A DNA stretch of 43,162 nt from Lachnospiraceae bacterium (GTDB taxonomy: Bacteria; Bacillota; Clostridia; Lachnospirales; Lachnospiraceae). Location: assembly GCA_016282745.1 (NCBI GenBank), contig JAEELL010000062.1:1-43162 (forward strand). The letters are read 5' to 3'. Shown here in pieces: positions 1-8,853 of the stretch (position 1 is the first letter of the stretch; each line of letters starts with the position of its first letter). The notes under the pieces are model-generated. The model was not told the DNA's origin. It saw only the letters and a program-made list of their open reading frames with translations, and made no database searches. The position numbers were made by a program, and so were the translations under genes.

Positions 1-221
1 ATGCTTTGCACCCTTGACAGGACATATACGCATGATAAAGGGTAATTAAGCAGCTAATGAATAAAACTGCCCGGAGAGGCAATTAAACATAAGATTTTTT
101 TTGTGATAGAAATCGTGCCAACGATTACTTGACAGAAACAATCATAAGAGGATTGTTGATTATTATTATTTAAAATGCTAAAATTGAACTTATACAAATA
201 TAGAAAAGCGAGGTACGAAGA

Positions 222-596
222 ATGAACAAAATAGCAACTAAAAATGCACCTGCAGCAATAGGACCATACTCACAGGGAATAGTAATTAACGGACTTTTAT
301 TCTCCTCAGGACAGATACCTCTTGATCCTGCAACAGGAGAAGTAAAAGGCGGTAACATTACAGAACAGACAGAACAGGTTATGAAAAATTTAGGAGCAAT
401 TCTTTCAGAAGCAGGTTCATCATATGAAAAGACAGTTAAGACTCTTTGTTTTCTTGCAGACATGAATGATTTTGCGGCATTTAACGAAGTTTATTCAAAG
501 TATTTCACAGAAAAACCTGCGAGAAGCTGCGTTGCAGTTAAGGATTTACCAAAAGGTGTTCTTTGTGAAGTTGAATTGATCGCAAGTGTAGAATAA
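222..596 (+). CDS. ridA: RidA family enamine/imine deaminase
   Basis: 124 residues, the usual length for the YjgF/YER057c/UK114 (RidA) family. These small cytosolic trimers hydrolyse reactive enamine/imine intermediates, such as 2-aminoacrylate released by PLP enzymes. Visible family features are the N-terminal [11 protein letters not shown] segment, the SSGQIPLDP segment, and the C-terminal [14 protein letters not shown]...VELIA block, whose Arg is the conserved carboxylate-binding residue. The ATG at 222 follows a GAGG-type ribosome site at about 207-210. It lies 14 bases before the RsuA-like gene and may be cotranscribed with it. Family assignment is firm; the physiological substrate is inferred from the family. 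Confidence 0.93.
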   Translation: MNKIATKNAPAAIGPYSQGIVINGLLFSSGQIPLDPATGEVKGGNITEQTEQVMKNLGAILSEAGSSYEKTVKTLCFLADMNDFAAFNEVYSKYFTEKPARSCVAVKDLPKGVLCEVELIASVE

Positions 597-610
597 TATC
601 TATTACAGAT

Positions 611-1315
611 ATGATGAGATTAGACAAATTTTTGGTGGCGACTCACACAGCAACCAGAAGCGAAGCAAAAAATATGATAAAACGCGGTCGGATTTTTGTT
701 AATGACGAAAAGGCCACAAGTTCTGATATCAAAATAGATGAAAGTCAGGATGTCATAACCATCGACGGTAACGTTATAAATTATTCCCGCTATGAATATA
801 TAATACTTAACAAACCTGCCGGCTTTGTAAGTGCAACAAAAGACAATACGTGTCAGACGGTGATGGACATTATTAATTCTCCAAATAAGAATTTATTTCC
901 AGTAGGGAGACTTGATAAGGATACAGAAGGCCTGATGCTTATTACTGATGACGGTGCACTTGCTCACAATCTTTTAGCTCCGGGCAAACATGTTGACAAA
1001 ACCTACTATGCAAGAGTAGAAGGGAATGTAACAGAGGTTACTGTAGATGCTTTTGCAAACGGTGTAATTATTGACGGCGATTATATGACACAGCCTGCAA
1101 AGCTTGATATAATAAATAGTGGTGACATATCAGAAGTGCGAGTAACTATCCATGAGGGCAGATTTCATCAGATAAAGAAGATGTTTCTTTCCCAAAACAT
1201 GAAAGTGATATATCTTAAACGTTTAAGCATGAAGAATCTTGTGCTTGATGATGATTTAGAAATTGGAAATTTTCGCAAACTGACAGAAGAAGAAATAAAT
1301 GACTTAAAGAATTGA
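611..1315 (+). CDS. RsuA/RluB/RluF-family pseudouridine synthase (16S U516 type)
   Basis: 234 residues. Residues 1-60 are an S4 RNA-binding domain (RLDKFL...SEAKNMIKRGRIFVND). The catalytic domain follows, with IILNKPAGFVSA and the motif GRLDKDTEGLML, whose Asp is the catalytic residue, and a late GRFHQIKKMF segment typical of the RsuA branch. The likely reaction is isomerisation of one uridine in rRNA, probably 16S position 516. ATG codons stand at 611 and 614; MRLDK (614) is the usual family start. No clear ribosome site precedes either, so translation may be coupled to ridA ending at 596. RsuA versus RluB/F specificity is not certain. Confidence 0.9.
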   Translation: MMRLDKFLVATHTATRSEAKNMIKRGRIFVNDEKATSSDIKIDESQDVITIDGNVINYSRYEYIILNKPAGFVSATKDNTCQTVMDIINSPNKNLFPVGRLDKDTEGLMLITDDGALAHNLLAPGKHVDKTYYARVEGNVTEVTVDAFANGVIIDGDYMTQPAKLDIINSGDISEVRVTIHEGRFHQIKKMFLSQNMKVIYLKRLSMKNLVLDDDLEIGNFRKLTEEEINDLKN

Positions 1316-1341
1316 CTATTTTTTTTGAAAGGAGAAGAGTT

Positions 1342-2118
1342 ATGAAAAGAATTGTTATTATCACAGGCGCTACATCGGGAATGGGAAAAGAATTTGCTTT
1401 TCTGCTGGATAAAAAATTGAATACTATAAATGAGTTCTGGTTGATTGGTAGAAATACCGACAAACTAAAAGAAGTAAAGAAAGCAATGAGAACTCCTTGT
1501 AAGATTTTTGAGTGCGATTTAAACGAGCGTACCGAACTCAAAAAAGTAATGAAGCAGTTATATCATGAGCAGGTACAAATCAAAATGCTCATTAACTGTG
1601 CAGGATATGGAATGATTGGTAAGTTTGAGGACATCTCATACAATGACAATATGGGAATGATAGATGTAAACTGTCGAGCTCTCACTTCATTGACTTACGA
1701 TTGCATTCCATTTATGAGCAGAAATTCGCGTATTATCAACGTCGCATCATCAGGAGCTTTTCTCCCTCAGCCATACTTTGCTGTTTATTGTGCTTCAAAG
1801 TGTTACGTTCTCAGTTTTTCAAGAGCGCTTAATGCTGAACTTAAAGACAGAGATATTTACGTTACCGCAGTGTGTCCGGGTCCGGTGGACACAGCATTTT
1901 TCACAAAGGCTGAAACATATGGAAAGAAACTCAAACTCAAAAAATATGTCATGGCTCAGCCACGTGACGTTGTAAAGAAAGCTGTTGAAGACAGTATTTA
2001 CAAGAAACAGATTTCTGTTTACGGACTACCAATCAAAGCATTCAATTACGCTACAAAAGTATTGCCTCACAGACCGCTTATAAATCTCGTTAACGAATTA
2101 TACAAAAGGCAAAAATGA
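1342..2118 (+). CDS. Short-chain dehydrogenase/reductase (SDR family)
   Basis: 258 residues from the ATG at 1342, which has a strong GGAG site at 1331-1334. A longer reading from 1312 would overlap the upstream gene and lacks a ribosome site. It is a classical SDR: the NAD(P)-binding TGATSGMG motif is at the N-terminus, NCAGYG follows beta strand 4, the catalytic Ser is in NVASSG, and the YxxxK pair is in YCASK, followed by the CPGPVDT segment. The YqjQ/DltE-like SDRs of Firmicutes are about this size. The substrate cannot be told from sequence. It sits between two pseudouridine synthase genes with no obvious functional link. Confidence 0.88.
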   Translation: MKRIVIITGATSGMGKEFAFLLDKKLNTINEFWLIGRNTDKLKEVKKAMRTPCKIFECDLNERTELKKVMKQLYHEQVQIKMLINCAGYGMIGKFEDISYNDNMGMIDVNCRALTSLTYDCIPFMSRNSRIINVASSGAFLPQPYFAVYCASKCYVLSFSRALNAELKDRDIYVTAVCPGPVDTAFFTKAETYGKKLKLKKYVMAQPRDVVKKAVEDSIYKKQISVYGLPIKAFNYATKVLPHRPLINLVNELYKRQK

Positions 2119-2212
2119 TATCATTTAGAAATATAGTCTGAAATTAAAGAATATTCTATACGTTCATTGAATAATAGATTTGAATTAATATATATTCTAT
2201 ACAGGTTTTATA

Positions 2213-3208
2213 ATGAAAGAAATAATTGTATCAGCAAACGAAGCAGGTCAGCGATTTGACAAGCTTCTTCAAAAATATTTGAATAATGCGCCATCAAGCT
2301 TTATATATAAAATGTTGAGAAAAAAGAACATTACTCTCAACAACAAAAAAGCAGGTGGCAATGAAAAATTAGTTGTAGGTGACACCATAAAGATTTTTTT
2401 ATCAGATGACACCTACAACAAATTTTCGTCTAAAAGAACTAACAGTTATCCTTATACCAATCTTGATATTATATATGAAGATGAAAACATTCTATTAATT
2501 AACAAACCGGCAGATATGCTTAGCCAGAAAGCAAAAGCCGATGATGTTTCATTAAATGAATATATGATTGGTTATCTTCTCAAAAATCAACGTCTGACAG
2601 AAGAAGAGATGGTGTCTTTTAAACCGTCAGTTTGTAATCGACTTGACAGAAATACAACCGGACTGATTATTGCCGGAGTATCTCTTGCAGGTCTTCAGGT
2701 TATGTCTGATTTATTGAAGAACCGACTTATGGACAAGTATTATCTCTGTGTAGTATCAGGAGTAGTCAAAGAGACAAAAGAAATAGACGGATATCTGACA
2801 AAAGATTCAAAGACAAACAAAGTAAAAATTGAAAAGAGCAAAAATGGTTCTACAAAAGATGGCTCAGATTATATTAAAACTAAATATATTCCACTTTGCT
2901 CAAATGACAATCTCACTCTTCTAAAAGTTAAACTGATAACCGGAAAGCCGCATCAGATTAGAGCTCATCTTTCAAGCATAGATCATCCGATTATTGGTGA
3001 TTACAAATATGGAAACAGACACCTCAACAGCATGTTTAAAGAAAAATATAATATTAAAAGTCAATTATTACATTCTTACGAACTTGATTTTCACAAAGTT
3101 GATGGTGCTCTTAGTTATCTCTCTGACAAAACATTCAAAGCGCCACTTCCTGATAAGTTTGTTAATTTAATCGAAAATGAAGGGCTAGATGTTAACGCTG
3201 AGATATAA
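2213..3208 (+). CDS. RluA-family pseudouridine synthase (RluC/RluD type)
   Basis: 331 residues. An N-terminal S4 domain (residues about 12-70) precedes the catalytic domain. LLINKPADMLSQ is the first conserved block, CNRLDRNTTGLII carries the catalytic Asp, and GKPHQIRAHLSSIDHPIIGDYKYG is the RluA-type RNA-binding and structural block. It probably modifies 23S rRNA uridines in the cytosol. An insert after YLTKDSKTNKVKI is typical of the clostridial members. The ribosome site before the ATG at 2213 is weak (AGG). The 94-base gap upstream carries an 11-base direct repeat (2151-2161 and 2192-2202). Family certain, exact target uridine not. Confidence 0.9.
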   Translation: MKEIIVSANEAGQRFDKLLQKYLNNAPSSFIYKMLRKKNITLNNKKAGGNEKLVVGDTIKIFLSDDTYNKFSSKRTNSYPYTNLDIIYEDENILLINKPADMLSQKAKADDVSLNEYMIGYLLKNQRLTEEEMVSFKPSVCNRLDRNTTGLIIAGVSLAGLQVMSDLLKNRLMDKYYLCVVSGVVKETKEIDGYLTKDSKTNKVKIEKSKNGSTKDGSDYIKTKYIPLCSNDNLTLLKVKLITGKPHQIRAHLSSIDHPIIGDYKYGNRHLNSMFKEKYNIKSQLLHSYELDFHKVDGALSYLSDKTFKAPLPDKFVNLIENEGLDVNAEI

Positions 3209-3337
3209 ATACTAATAACTTTGTAAAAAATAAGTAATTAATTTATAGTAAATACATATTGAATGTAGCGAATGCATAAAAATTTAATGATAAAAAATGA
3301 TAATAAATGATAATAAGAAGACAATAAGGAAAAGATA

Positions 3338-3868
3338 ATGGGAACTTGGAACAGCAGAGGTCTTAGGGGGTCAGCCCTTGAGGAACTGATTAATCTCACA
3401 AATGAACAATATAAAACAAAAAATCTTGCATTAATTCAAAAAGTACCTACACCAATAACACCTGTCCGGATTGATCAGAATACCAGACATATTACTCTTG
3501 CCTACTTTGACTCAAAAAGTACTGTCGATTACATTGGAGTTGTTCAGGGCATACCTGTTTGTTTTGATGCAAAAGAATGTGCAACGGATACTTTCCCTAT
3601 AGATAACATTCACGAACATCAGATTGAATTCATGGAACAGTTTGAAAGGCAGGAAGGTATTTCTTTTTTTATCATTCATTATTCATCACGCCACGAAACT
3701 TATTATGTACCATTTAGATTAGTTAAATCTTTTTACGACAGAGCCATCAGTGGCGGAAGAAAAAGTTTTAGATTTGAAGAAATTGATTCAACATATAAGA
3801 TTGGAAAAGGTGTTGGCTTTCCGCTTCACTACCTTGAACAGATTCAAAAGGATCTAAATGAGCGCTAA
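3338..3868 (+). CDS. recU: Holliday junction resolvase RecU
   Basis: 176 residues, close to the family length. RecU is the Firmicutes Holliday junction-resolving endonuclease, acting with RuvAB in recombination and chromosome segregation. Visible family motifs are the N-terminal NSRGLRGSALEELI, the QKVPTPITPVRID segment, the nuclease core AYFDSKSTVDYIGVVQG followed by FDAKE, and FPIDNIHEHQIEFM. The Asp/Glu-x-Lys set in these blocks corresponds to the metal-binding PD-(D/E)xK site. The ATG at 3338 follows AAGGAAAAG. In many Firmicutes recU adjoins a penicillin-binding protein gene; here it precedes alaS. Confidence 0.93.
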   Translation: MGTWNSRGLRGSALEELINLTNEQYKTKNLALIQKVPTPITPVRIDQNTRHITLAYFDSKSTVDYIGVVQGIPVCFDAKECATDTFPIDNIHEHQIEFMEQFERQEGISFFIIHYSSRHETYYVPFRLVKSFYDRAISGGRKSFRFEEIDSTYKIGKGVGFPLHYLEQIQKDLNER

Positions 3869-3906
3869 TCATTTAAGTCTCACTATATATCCGCATATTC
3901 AAACTC

Positions 3907-3935
3907 TTGAAATGAAATCCACTCTGTGTTAAAAT
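3907..3935 (+). promoter_or_regulatory. Probable sigma-A promoter of alaS
   Basis: TTGAAA at 3907-3912 and TAAAAT at 3930-3935 are separated by 17 bases, upstream of alaS and inside a 159-base gap. No T-box leader consensus was seen between it and the gene. Called from motif match alone. Confidence 0.45.
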
Positions 3936-4027
3936 TTTTAAGGATTTTGCAATTTAATAAAATACAATGTATTTTCATATTTATATTGTATATTCACATA
4001 TAATTACTTTTATGAAGGAGAAATAAG

Positions 4028-6673
4028 ATGAAGAAAATTACTTCTAACGAGCTTAGAAATGCTTGGAAAGAATTCTATATTAAGAGAGGTCACGTTGATA
4101 TTGGTGCAGTATCCTTAGTATCAGACGGTTCTACAGGCGTTATGTTCAATGTAGCCGGAATGCAGCCCCTCATGCCTTATCTTTTAGGTAAGGAACATCC
4201 AATGGGTACAAGACTTTGTAACGTACAGGGATGCGTAAGAACTATCGATATCGATTCAGTTGGTGATACAAGCCACGGAACTTTCTTTGAGATGATGGGA
4301 AGTTGGTCATTAGGTGATTATTTTAAAGAAGATCGTTGTAAGTGGAGTTTCGAACTTTTAACAGAAGTATTCGGTTTTGATCCAGACCATCTTGCAGCAA
4401 CTGTATTTGCAGGTGATGAAGATGCTCCAAGAGATGAAGAGAGCGCAAAATACAGAATTGCTTCAGGTTTCAAAACTGAGAATGTTTACTTCCTTCCAAA
4501 AGAAGATAACTGGTGGGGACTTGAATTTGGTCCATGCGGTCCGGACTCAGAGATGTTCTATATCAATGATGTAGAGCCATGTGGTCCTAATTGTAATCCT
4601 TCATGTGACTGTGGCAGATTTACTGAGATTGGTAACGATGTATTTATGCAGTATGAGAAGCATCAGGACGGACATCTCACACCATTAGAAAAGAAGAATA
4701 TTGATACAGGATGGGGATTAGAGCGTAATCTTGCATTCTTAAACGGAACATCAGATGTTTACAAAACAGATTTCTATACATCAGTTATTTCTTACATAGA
4801 AGAAAAATCAGGTGTCAAGTATGATTCCGAAGAAAAATCAACAAAATCAATGAGAATTACTGCTGATCATTTAAGAACAAGTGTAATGCTTATCGGAGAT
4901 GCGGCAAAACTTCGTCCATCTAATGCAGGCGCCGGATATGTTCTCAGAAGACTTATCCGTCGTGCAGTAAGACACGGAAGAACTCTTCAGCTTAATACTC
5001 AGGATTACTTAAACATTGCTTCTTTATTTATCGATGAAGTATACAAAGAGAGCTATCCTCTTTTGACAGAAAACAAAGAATTTATACTTTCTGAGTTGCA
5101 AAAAGAAATAGACCGTTTCCAGTCAACACTTGAAAATGGAATGAAAGAATTCAAGAAGATTCTTGATACAAAGAAATCGGAAGGCCTTTCTGAAATCTCA
5201 GGTAAAGAAGCTTTCTACTTATATGATACATTTGGATTCCCAATTGAGTTGACAATTGAGATGGCAGAGGAAGAAGGACTTACAGTTTCTGAAGATGATT
5301 TCAAAGTTGCAATGGAAGAACAGAAAGAAAAGGCAAGAGCTAATGCAAACTTCTCACAGAAAGCTACAGATACAGACTTATTTGAAAGTCTTGGTGATGT
5401 AACTACAGAATTTGTCGGATATGATACTCTCGAAACAGATGAAGCAGTAGTTGCAATAGCAAATGATGAAGCTATAATTGAATCATTAAGTACAGGAGAT
5501 AACGGAACTCTTGTATTCAAAAAGACATCTTTCTACGCTACAATGGGTGGTCAGAAAGGTGATATCGGTACAATCACAACAGCTAACGGTGTATTTGCAG
5601 TTGAGGAAACTGTTAAACTTCCAGAGAATCGTATCGGACATGTAGGTCATGTAGTATCAGGAACAATCAAAACTAATGATATGGCTAAGTTGTCAGTTGA
5701 TAATACAACACGTTCATACACTTGCAAGAATCATTCTGCAACACACTTGCTTCAGGCCGCATTGAAGAAGGTACTTGGTGATCATGTAGAACAGCAGGGT
5801 TCATATCAGGACAGTGACAGAACTCGTTTTGACTTTAGTCACTCTGAGAGTATGACAGCTGAGCAGATTCGTGAAGTAGAAAAGATTGTAAATGAAAAAA
5901 TTGCTGAGAGCATTCCTGTAGATACAAAGGTTATGGGTATCGAAGAAGCAAAGAACAGTGGCGCAATGGCATTGTTTGGTGAAAAATACGGCGATAGCGT
6001 TCGTGTTGTTTCAATGGGTGATTTCTCAAAAGAGCTCTGTGGTGGAACACATGTAAAAAATACAAGTGATATAGTATCATTCAAGATTCTTTCTGAAAAC
6101 GGTGTTGCTGCCGGTGTAAGAAGAATCGAAGCACTTACAGGTGCGAATGTATTAGATTATTATCGCGCTCTTGAAGAAAATCTCGAAAAAGCTGCATCAG
6201 CTGCAAAGACAAGCACAGCAAATCTCGTTGAGAAAATTCAGGGAATGCAGGCTCAGATAAAAGAATTATCTTCAGAGAACGAATCACTCAGATCAAAACT
6301 TGCAAAGAATTCACTTGGTGATGTAATGAGTCAGGTTGTTGAAGTTAAAGGCGTCAAACTTCTTGCAACAAATGTTGAAGGAGCAGACATGAACGGACTT
6401 CGTGACCTTGGAGATTCTCTTAAAGAAAAACTTGGAGAAGGTGTAGTTGTATTACTTTCAAGCAAAGACGGAAAGGTAAATATGATTGCCATGGCAACAG
6501 ATGGAGCTGTTAAAGCAGGAGCACATGCAGGAAACCTTATCAAAGGAATTGCAGCACTTGTTGGCGGTGGCGGCGGTGGTCGTCCAAACATGGCTCAGGC
6601 TGGAGGAAAGAATCCTGCAGGTATACCGGATGCAATTGCTGAAGCTAAGAATGTATTAGAAGGTCAGTTATAA
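4028..6673 (+). CDS. alaS: Alanyl-tRNA synthetase
   Basis: 881 residues, full length for bacterial AlaRS. It charges tRNA-Ala and edits mischarged Ser/Gly. The order is: class II catalytic domain (start NELRNAWKEFY; motif FFEMMGSWSLGDYFK; GWGLERN), tRNA-recognition region, the editing domain with Zn ligands H569 and H573 (HSATH) and C671 and H675 (CGGTH), a coiled-coil stretch at about 725-765, and the C-Ala domain with a Gly-rich segment (GGGGGGRPNMAQAGG). The ATG at 4028 follows GAAGGAG. A hairpin terminator follows at 6695-6720, so it is probably a single-gene unit. Confidence 0.98.
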   Translation: MKKITSNELRNAWKEFYIKRGHVDIGAVSLVSDGSTGVMFNVAGMQPLMPYLLGKEHPMGTRLCNVQGCVRTIDIDSVGDTSHGTFFEMMGSWSLGDYFKEDRCKWSFELLTEVFGFDPDHLAATVFAGDEDAPRDEESAKYRIASGFKTENVYFLPKEDNWWGLEFGPCGPDSEMFYINDVEPCGPNCNPSCDCGRFTEIGNDVFMQYEKHQDGHLTPLEKKNIDTGWGLERNLAFLNGTSDVYKTDFYTSVISYIEEKSGVKYDSEEKSTKSMRITADHLRTSVMLIGDAAKLRPSNAGAGYVLRRLIRRAVRHGRTLQLNTQDYLNIASLFIDEVYKESYPLLTENKEFILSELQKEIDRFQSTLENGMKEFKKILDTKKSEGLSEISGKEAFYLYDTFGFPIELTIEMAEEEGLTVSEDDFKVAMEEQKEKARANANFSQKATDTDLFESLGDVTTEFVGYDTLETDEAVVAIANDEAIIESLSTGDNGTLVFKKTSFYATMGGQKGDIGTITTANGVFAVEETVKLPENRIGHVGHVVSGTIKTNDMAKLSVDNTTRSYTCKNHSATHLLQAALKKVLGDHVEQQGSYQDSDRTRFDFSHSESMTAEQIREVEKIVNEKIAESIPVDTKVMGIEEAKNSGAMALFGEKYGDSVRVVSMGDFSKELCGGTHVKNTSDIVSFKILSENGVAAGVRRIEALTGANVLDYYRALEENLEKAASAAKTSTANLVEKIQGMQAQIKELSSENESLRSKLAKNSLGDVMSQVVEVKGVKLLATNVEGADMNGLRDLGDSLKEKLGEGVVVLLSSKDGKVNMIAMATDGAVKAGAHAGNLIKGIAALVGGGGGGRPNMAQAGGKNPAGIPDAIAEAKNVLEGQL

Positions 6674-6694
6674 AATAATATATAAATGAATCAG

Positions 6695-6720
6695 ATCGGG
6701 CAGACTTAAGTCTGCTCGAT
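6695..6720 (+). terminator. Intrinsic terminator after alaS
   Basis: Arms at 6695-6707 and 6708-6720 are complementary over 13 bases with one G-U pair, centred on ACTTAAGT. The following T-tract is weak (TATTCTGTATAT), so termination may be partial. Confidence 0.6.
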
Positions 6721-6796
6721 TATTCTGTATATAAAAACTACAAAAACACAATTAATACTCTCATATTATAATGTTATTATAATAATCATTTCTCAA

Positions 6797-6825
6797 TTGA
6801 CACATATACAAATATAAGGTATAAT
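6797..6825 (+). promoter_or_regulatory. Consensus sigma-A promoter of the his cluster
   Basis: A perfect TTGACA at 6797-6802 and perfect TATAAT at 6820-6825 are spaced by 17 bases, upstream of hisZ. Transcription should begin near 6832, at the left arm of the palindrome at 6831-6854. Confidence 0.85.
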
Positions 6826-6830
6826 TCAAT

Positions 6831-6854
6831 AACATGATAGCAAATTATCATGTT
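6831..6854. promoter_or_regulatory. Palindrome at the his transcription start (operator or 5' hairpin)
   Basis: AACATGATA at 6831-6839 and TATCATGTT at 6846-6854 are perfect inverted 9-base arms around GCAAAT. The position immediately after the -10 box suits either a repressor operator or a 5'-end mRNA hairpin. In Clostridia his genes are often controlled by a TrpR-family repressor (HisR/YerC); linking this site to it is inference. Confidence 0.55.
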
Positions 6855-6891
6855 ACCACTTTACTACGCTAAAGCAAAGGAAGGTTTTTAT

Positions 6892-8076
6892 ATGTCTAAA
6901 ATTTTAATTCACACACCTGAAGGTGTAAGAGATATTTACGGTAAAGAATGTGCAAGCAAATTAGCACTTGAAAAGAAATTAAACAATGTATTCAGTTTGT
7001 ACGGATATCAGAATATCCAGACTCCAACATTTGAGTTTTTTGATATTTTTAATAAAGAAAAGGGAAGTGTGGCTTCCAAAGATTTATATAAGTTTTTTGA
7101 CAGAGAGGGTAATACACTTGTATTAAGACCTGATGCAACACCTTCAATATGTAGATCTGTTGCTAAGTATTTCATGGACGATATTGTTCCTGTCAAATTA
7201 TGCTACAATGCCAATACTTTTATTAACAATTCAGAATTACAGGGAAAATTAAAAGAAAGTACAAATATGGGATGCGAACTTATCGGTGACGATTCAATAG
7301 ATGCCGACGCAGAAATAATCTCTGTTGTTGTTGATTCTCTTAAGAAGTCAGGTTTGAAAGAATTCCTTGTAGAAATTGGTGAAGTAAACTTCTTCAAAGG
7401 TCTTTTGGAAGAATGTGGATTCTCAGAAGAAGTTGAAGACGAGTTAAAAGAATTGGTTCAGAACAAAAACTTTTATGGAGTTGAAGAATTGTTAGATTCT
7501 CTCAACGCTCCTGAAAATGTAATGAATGCTTTTAAAAGAATGCCTGAGTTATTTGGTCAGAAAGAAGTATTGGATCTTGCCAAAACTCTTACAAAGAATG
7601 AAAAAGCATTAATGGCAATAGACAGACTTGAAAAATTATATAATATTCTTGATATGTACGGAGCAACAAAGTATATTTCATTTGACCTTGGAATGGTAAG
7701 CAATTTTAACTATTATACCAGAATGATTTTCAAAGCTTACACATATGGTATCGGTGATGCAGTTGTTACCGGAGGACGATATGACAAATTACTCGGTCAG
7801 TTTGGAAAAGACGCAGCATCTATCGGATTTGGTATTCATGTAGACAGATTGTTACTTGCCCTTTACGGTCAAAAAGTTGATGTTGACTGTGATTACGCAT
7901 ACGAAGTAATTGTTTTTGAAGAGCAAAAACGAAAAGAAGCAATGAAGCTTGCAAAAGAACTCAGAAAGAAAGGTACAAAGACAGAATTGATTCTGAAATC
8001 TGAGAATATAGATATTAATGAATATGTAAACTTCAAAAAAGAAAACGGCGCCACAAAAGTAACTTACCTTAAATAA
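6892..8076 (+). CDS. hisZ: ATP phosphoribosyltransferase regulatory subunit HisZ
   Basis: 394 residues from the ATG at 6892, preceded by AAAGGAAGG; an earlier in-frame ATG at 6850 lies in the leader and lacks a ribosome site. HisZ is a histidyl-tRNA synthetase paralogue that does not charge tRNA but forms a hetero-octamer with short HisG and mediates histidine feedback. Class II synthetase-like blocks are visible: TPEGVRDIYG at the N-terminus, LVLRPDATPSICR (motif 2-like), and the late TGGRYDKLLGQFG...IGFGIHVDRLL block. It starts the cluster, directly before short-form hisG, as expected for partners. Confidence 0.94.
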   Translation: MSKILIHTPEGVRDIYGKECASKLALEKKLNNVFSLYGYQNIQTPTFEFFDIFNKEKGSVASKDLYKFFDREGNTLVLRPDATPSICRSVAKYFMDDIVPVKLCYNANTFINNSELQGKLKESTNMGCELIGDDSIDADAEIISVVVDSLKKSGLKEFLVEIGEVNFFKGLLEECGFSEEVEDELKELVQNKNFYGVEELLDSLNAPENVMNAFKRMPELFGQKEVLDLAKTLTKNEKALMAIDRLEKLYNILDMYGATKYISFDLGMVSNFNYYTRMIFKAYTYGIGDAVVTGGRYDKLLGQFGKDAASIGFGIHVDRLLLALYGQKVDVDCDYAYEVIVFEEQKRKEAMKLAKELRKKGTKTELILKSENIDINEYVNFKKENGATKVTYLK

Positions 8077-8108
8077 CAGATGGTAATTATTCAGAACAGG
8101 AGTAAAAT

Positions 8109-8747
8109 ATGAGATATTTAACATTTGCCCTCGCAAAAGGAAGATTAGCAAAAACTACAATGAAGATGTTTGAGGAAATCGGCATCAAATGTGAGGAAAT
8201 GAAAGATGAAAAGACAAGAAAACTTATTTTTGTCAACGAAGAATTAAAATTGAAATTTTTCCTTGCAAAAGCAGGTGATGTTCCAACTTATGTTGAATAC
8301 GGTGCGGCCGATATCGGCGTTGTAGGAAAAGATACAATATTAGAGGAAGGAAGAAAGCTCTACGAAGTTCTTGATTTAAACTTTGGAAAATGCCGCATGT
8401 GTGTATGTGGTCCTGAATCTGCAAGAGCTCTGCTCAACAATCACGGTATGATAAGAGTTGCTTCCAAATATCCAAACATTGCAAAAGATTATTTCTACAA
8501 TCAGAAGCATCAGACCGTTGAGATAATCAAGTTAAACGGATCTGTTGAACTTGCACCTATTGTAGGCCTTTCAGAAGTAATTGTTGATATTGTGGAGACA
8601 GGATCAACATTAAAAGAAAACGGTCTTACAGTATTAGAAGAAGTTTGTCCACTCTCTGCGAGAATGGTTGTTAACCAGGTTAGTATGAAAATGGAAGATG
8701 AGAGAATCAGAAAACTGATTAATGAGTTAAAAGGACAGATTAAATAA
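8109..8747 (+). CDS. hisG: ATP phosphoribosyltransferase catalytic subunit HisG (short form)
   Basis: 212 residues, the short form that lacks the C-terminal ACT-like regulatory domain and so depends on HisZ. It condenses ATP and PRPP to phosphoribosyl-ATP, the first step of histidine synthesis. Motifs seen: LAKGRLAK near the N-terminus, the GAADIGVVGKDTI segment, the RVASKYPNIAKDYF segment, and the PRPP-binding loop IVETGSTLKENGL. The ATG at 8109 follows AACAGGAG, and the gene lies 32 bases after hisZ. Confidence 0.96.
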   Translation: MRYLTFALAKGRLAKTTMKMFEEIGIKCEEMKDEKTRKLIFVNEELKLKFFLAKAGDVPTYVEYGAADIGVVGKDTILEEGRKLYEVLDLNFGKCRMCVCGPESARALLNNHGMIRVASKYPNIAKDYFYNQKHQTVEIIKLNGSVELAPIVGLSEVIVDIVETGSTLKENGLTVLEEVCPLSARMVVNQVSMKMEDERIRKLINELKGQIK

Positions 8748-8853
8748 CAGATTAAGTAATTAATTCAAAAGATTATACAGTGAATGATATATTAAGTTTT
8801 AGTAAAAAGCGAAGATAAAAGAAATATAAAAAAGATTAAGAGGTATTAATAAT

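Noticed and set aside
1-49. Possible 3' end of an upstream gene in one of two frames (stops at 45 or 49)
   Set aside because: Only 14-15 codons are present and neither reading was recognisable, so no gene call was made.
50-221. TTGACA at 129-134 and small inverted repeat AATCGT/ACGATT before ridA
   Set aside because: No -10 box stands at a proper distance and the inverted repeat has only six-base arms.
3209-3337. AT-rich tract with repeated AATGATAA before recU
   Set aside because: Short, simple-sequence repeats expected in AT-rich spacers; no symmetry or array structure.
3869-4027. T-box leader before alaS
   Set aside because: The gap is too short and lacks the conserved T-box sequence and specifier stem.
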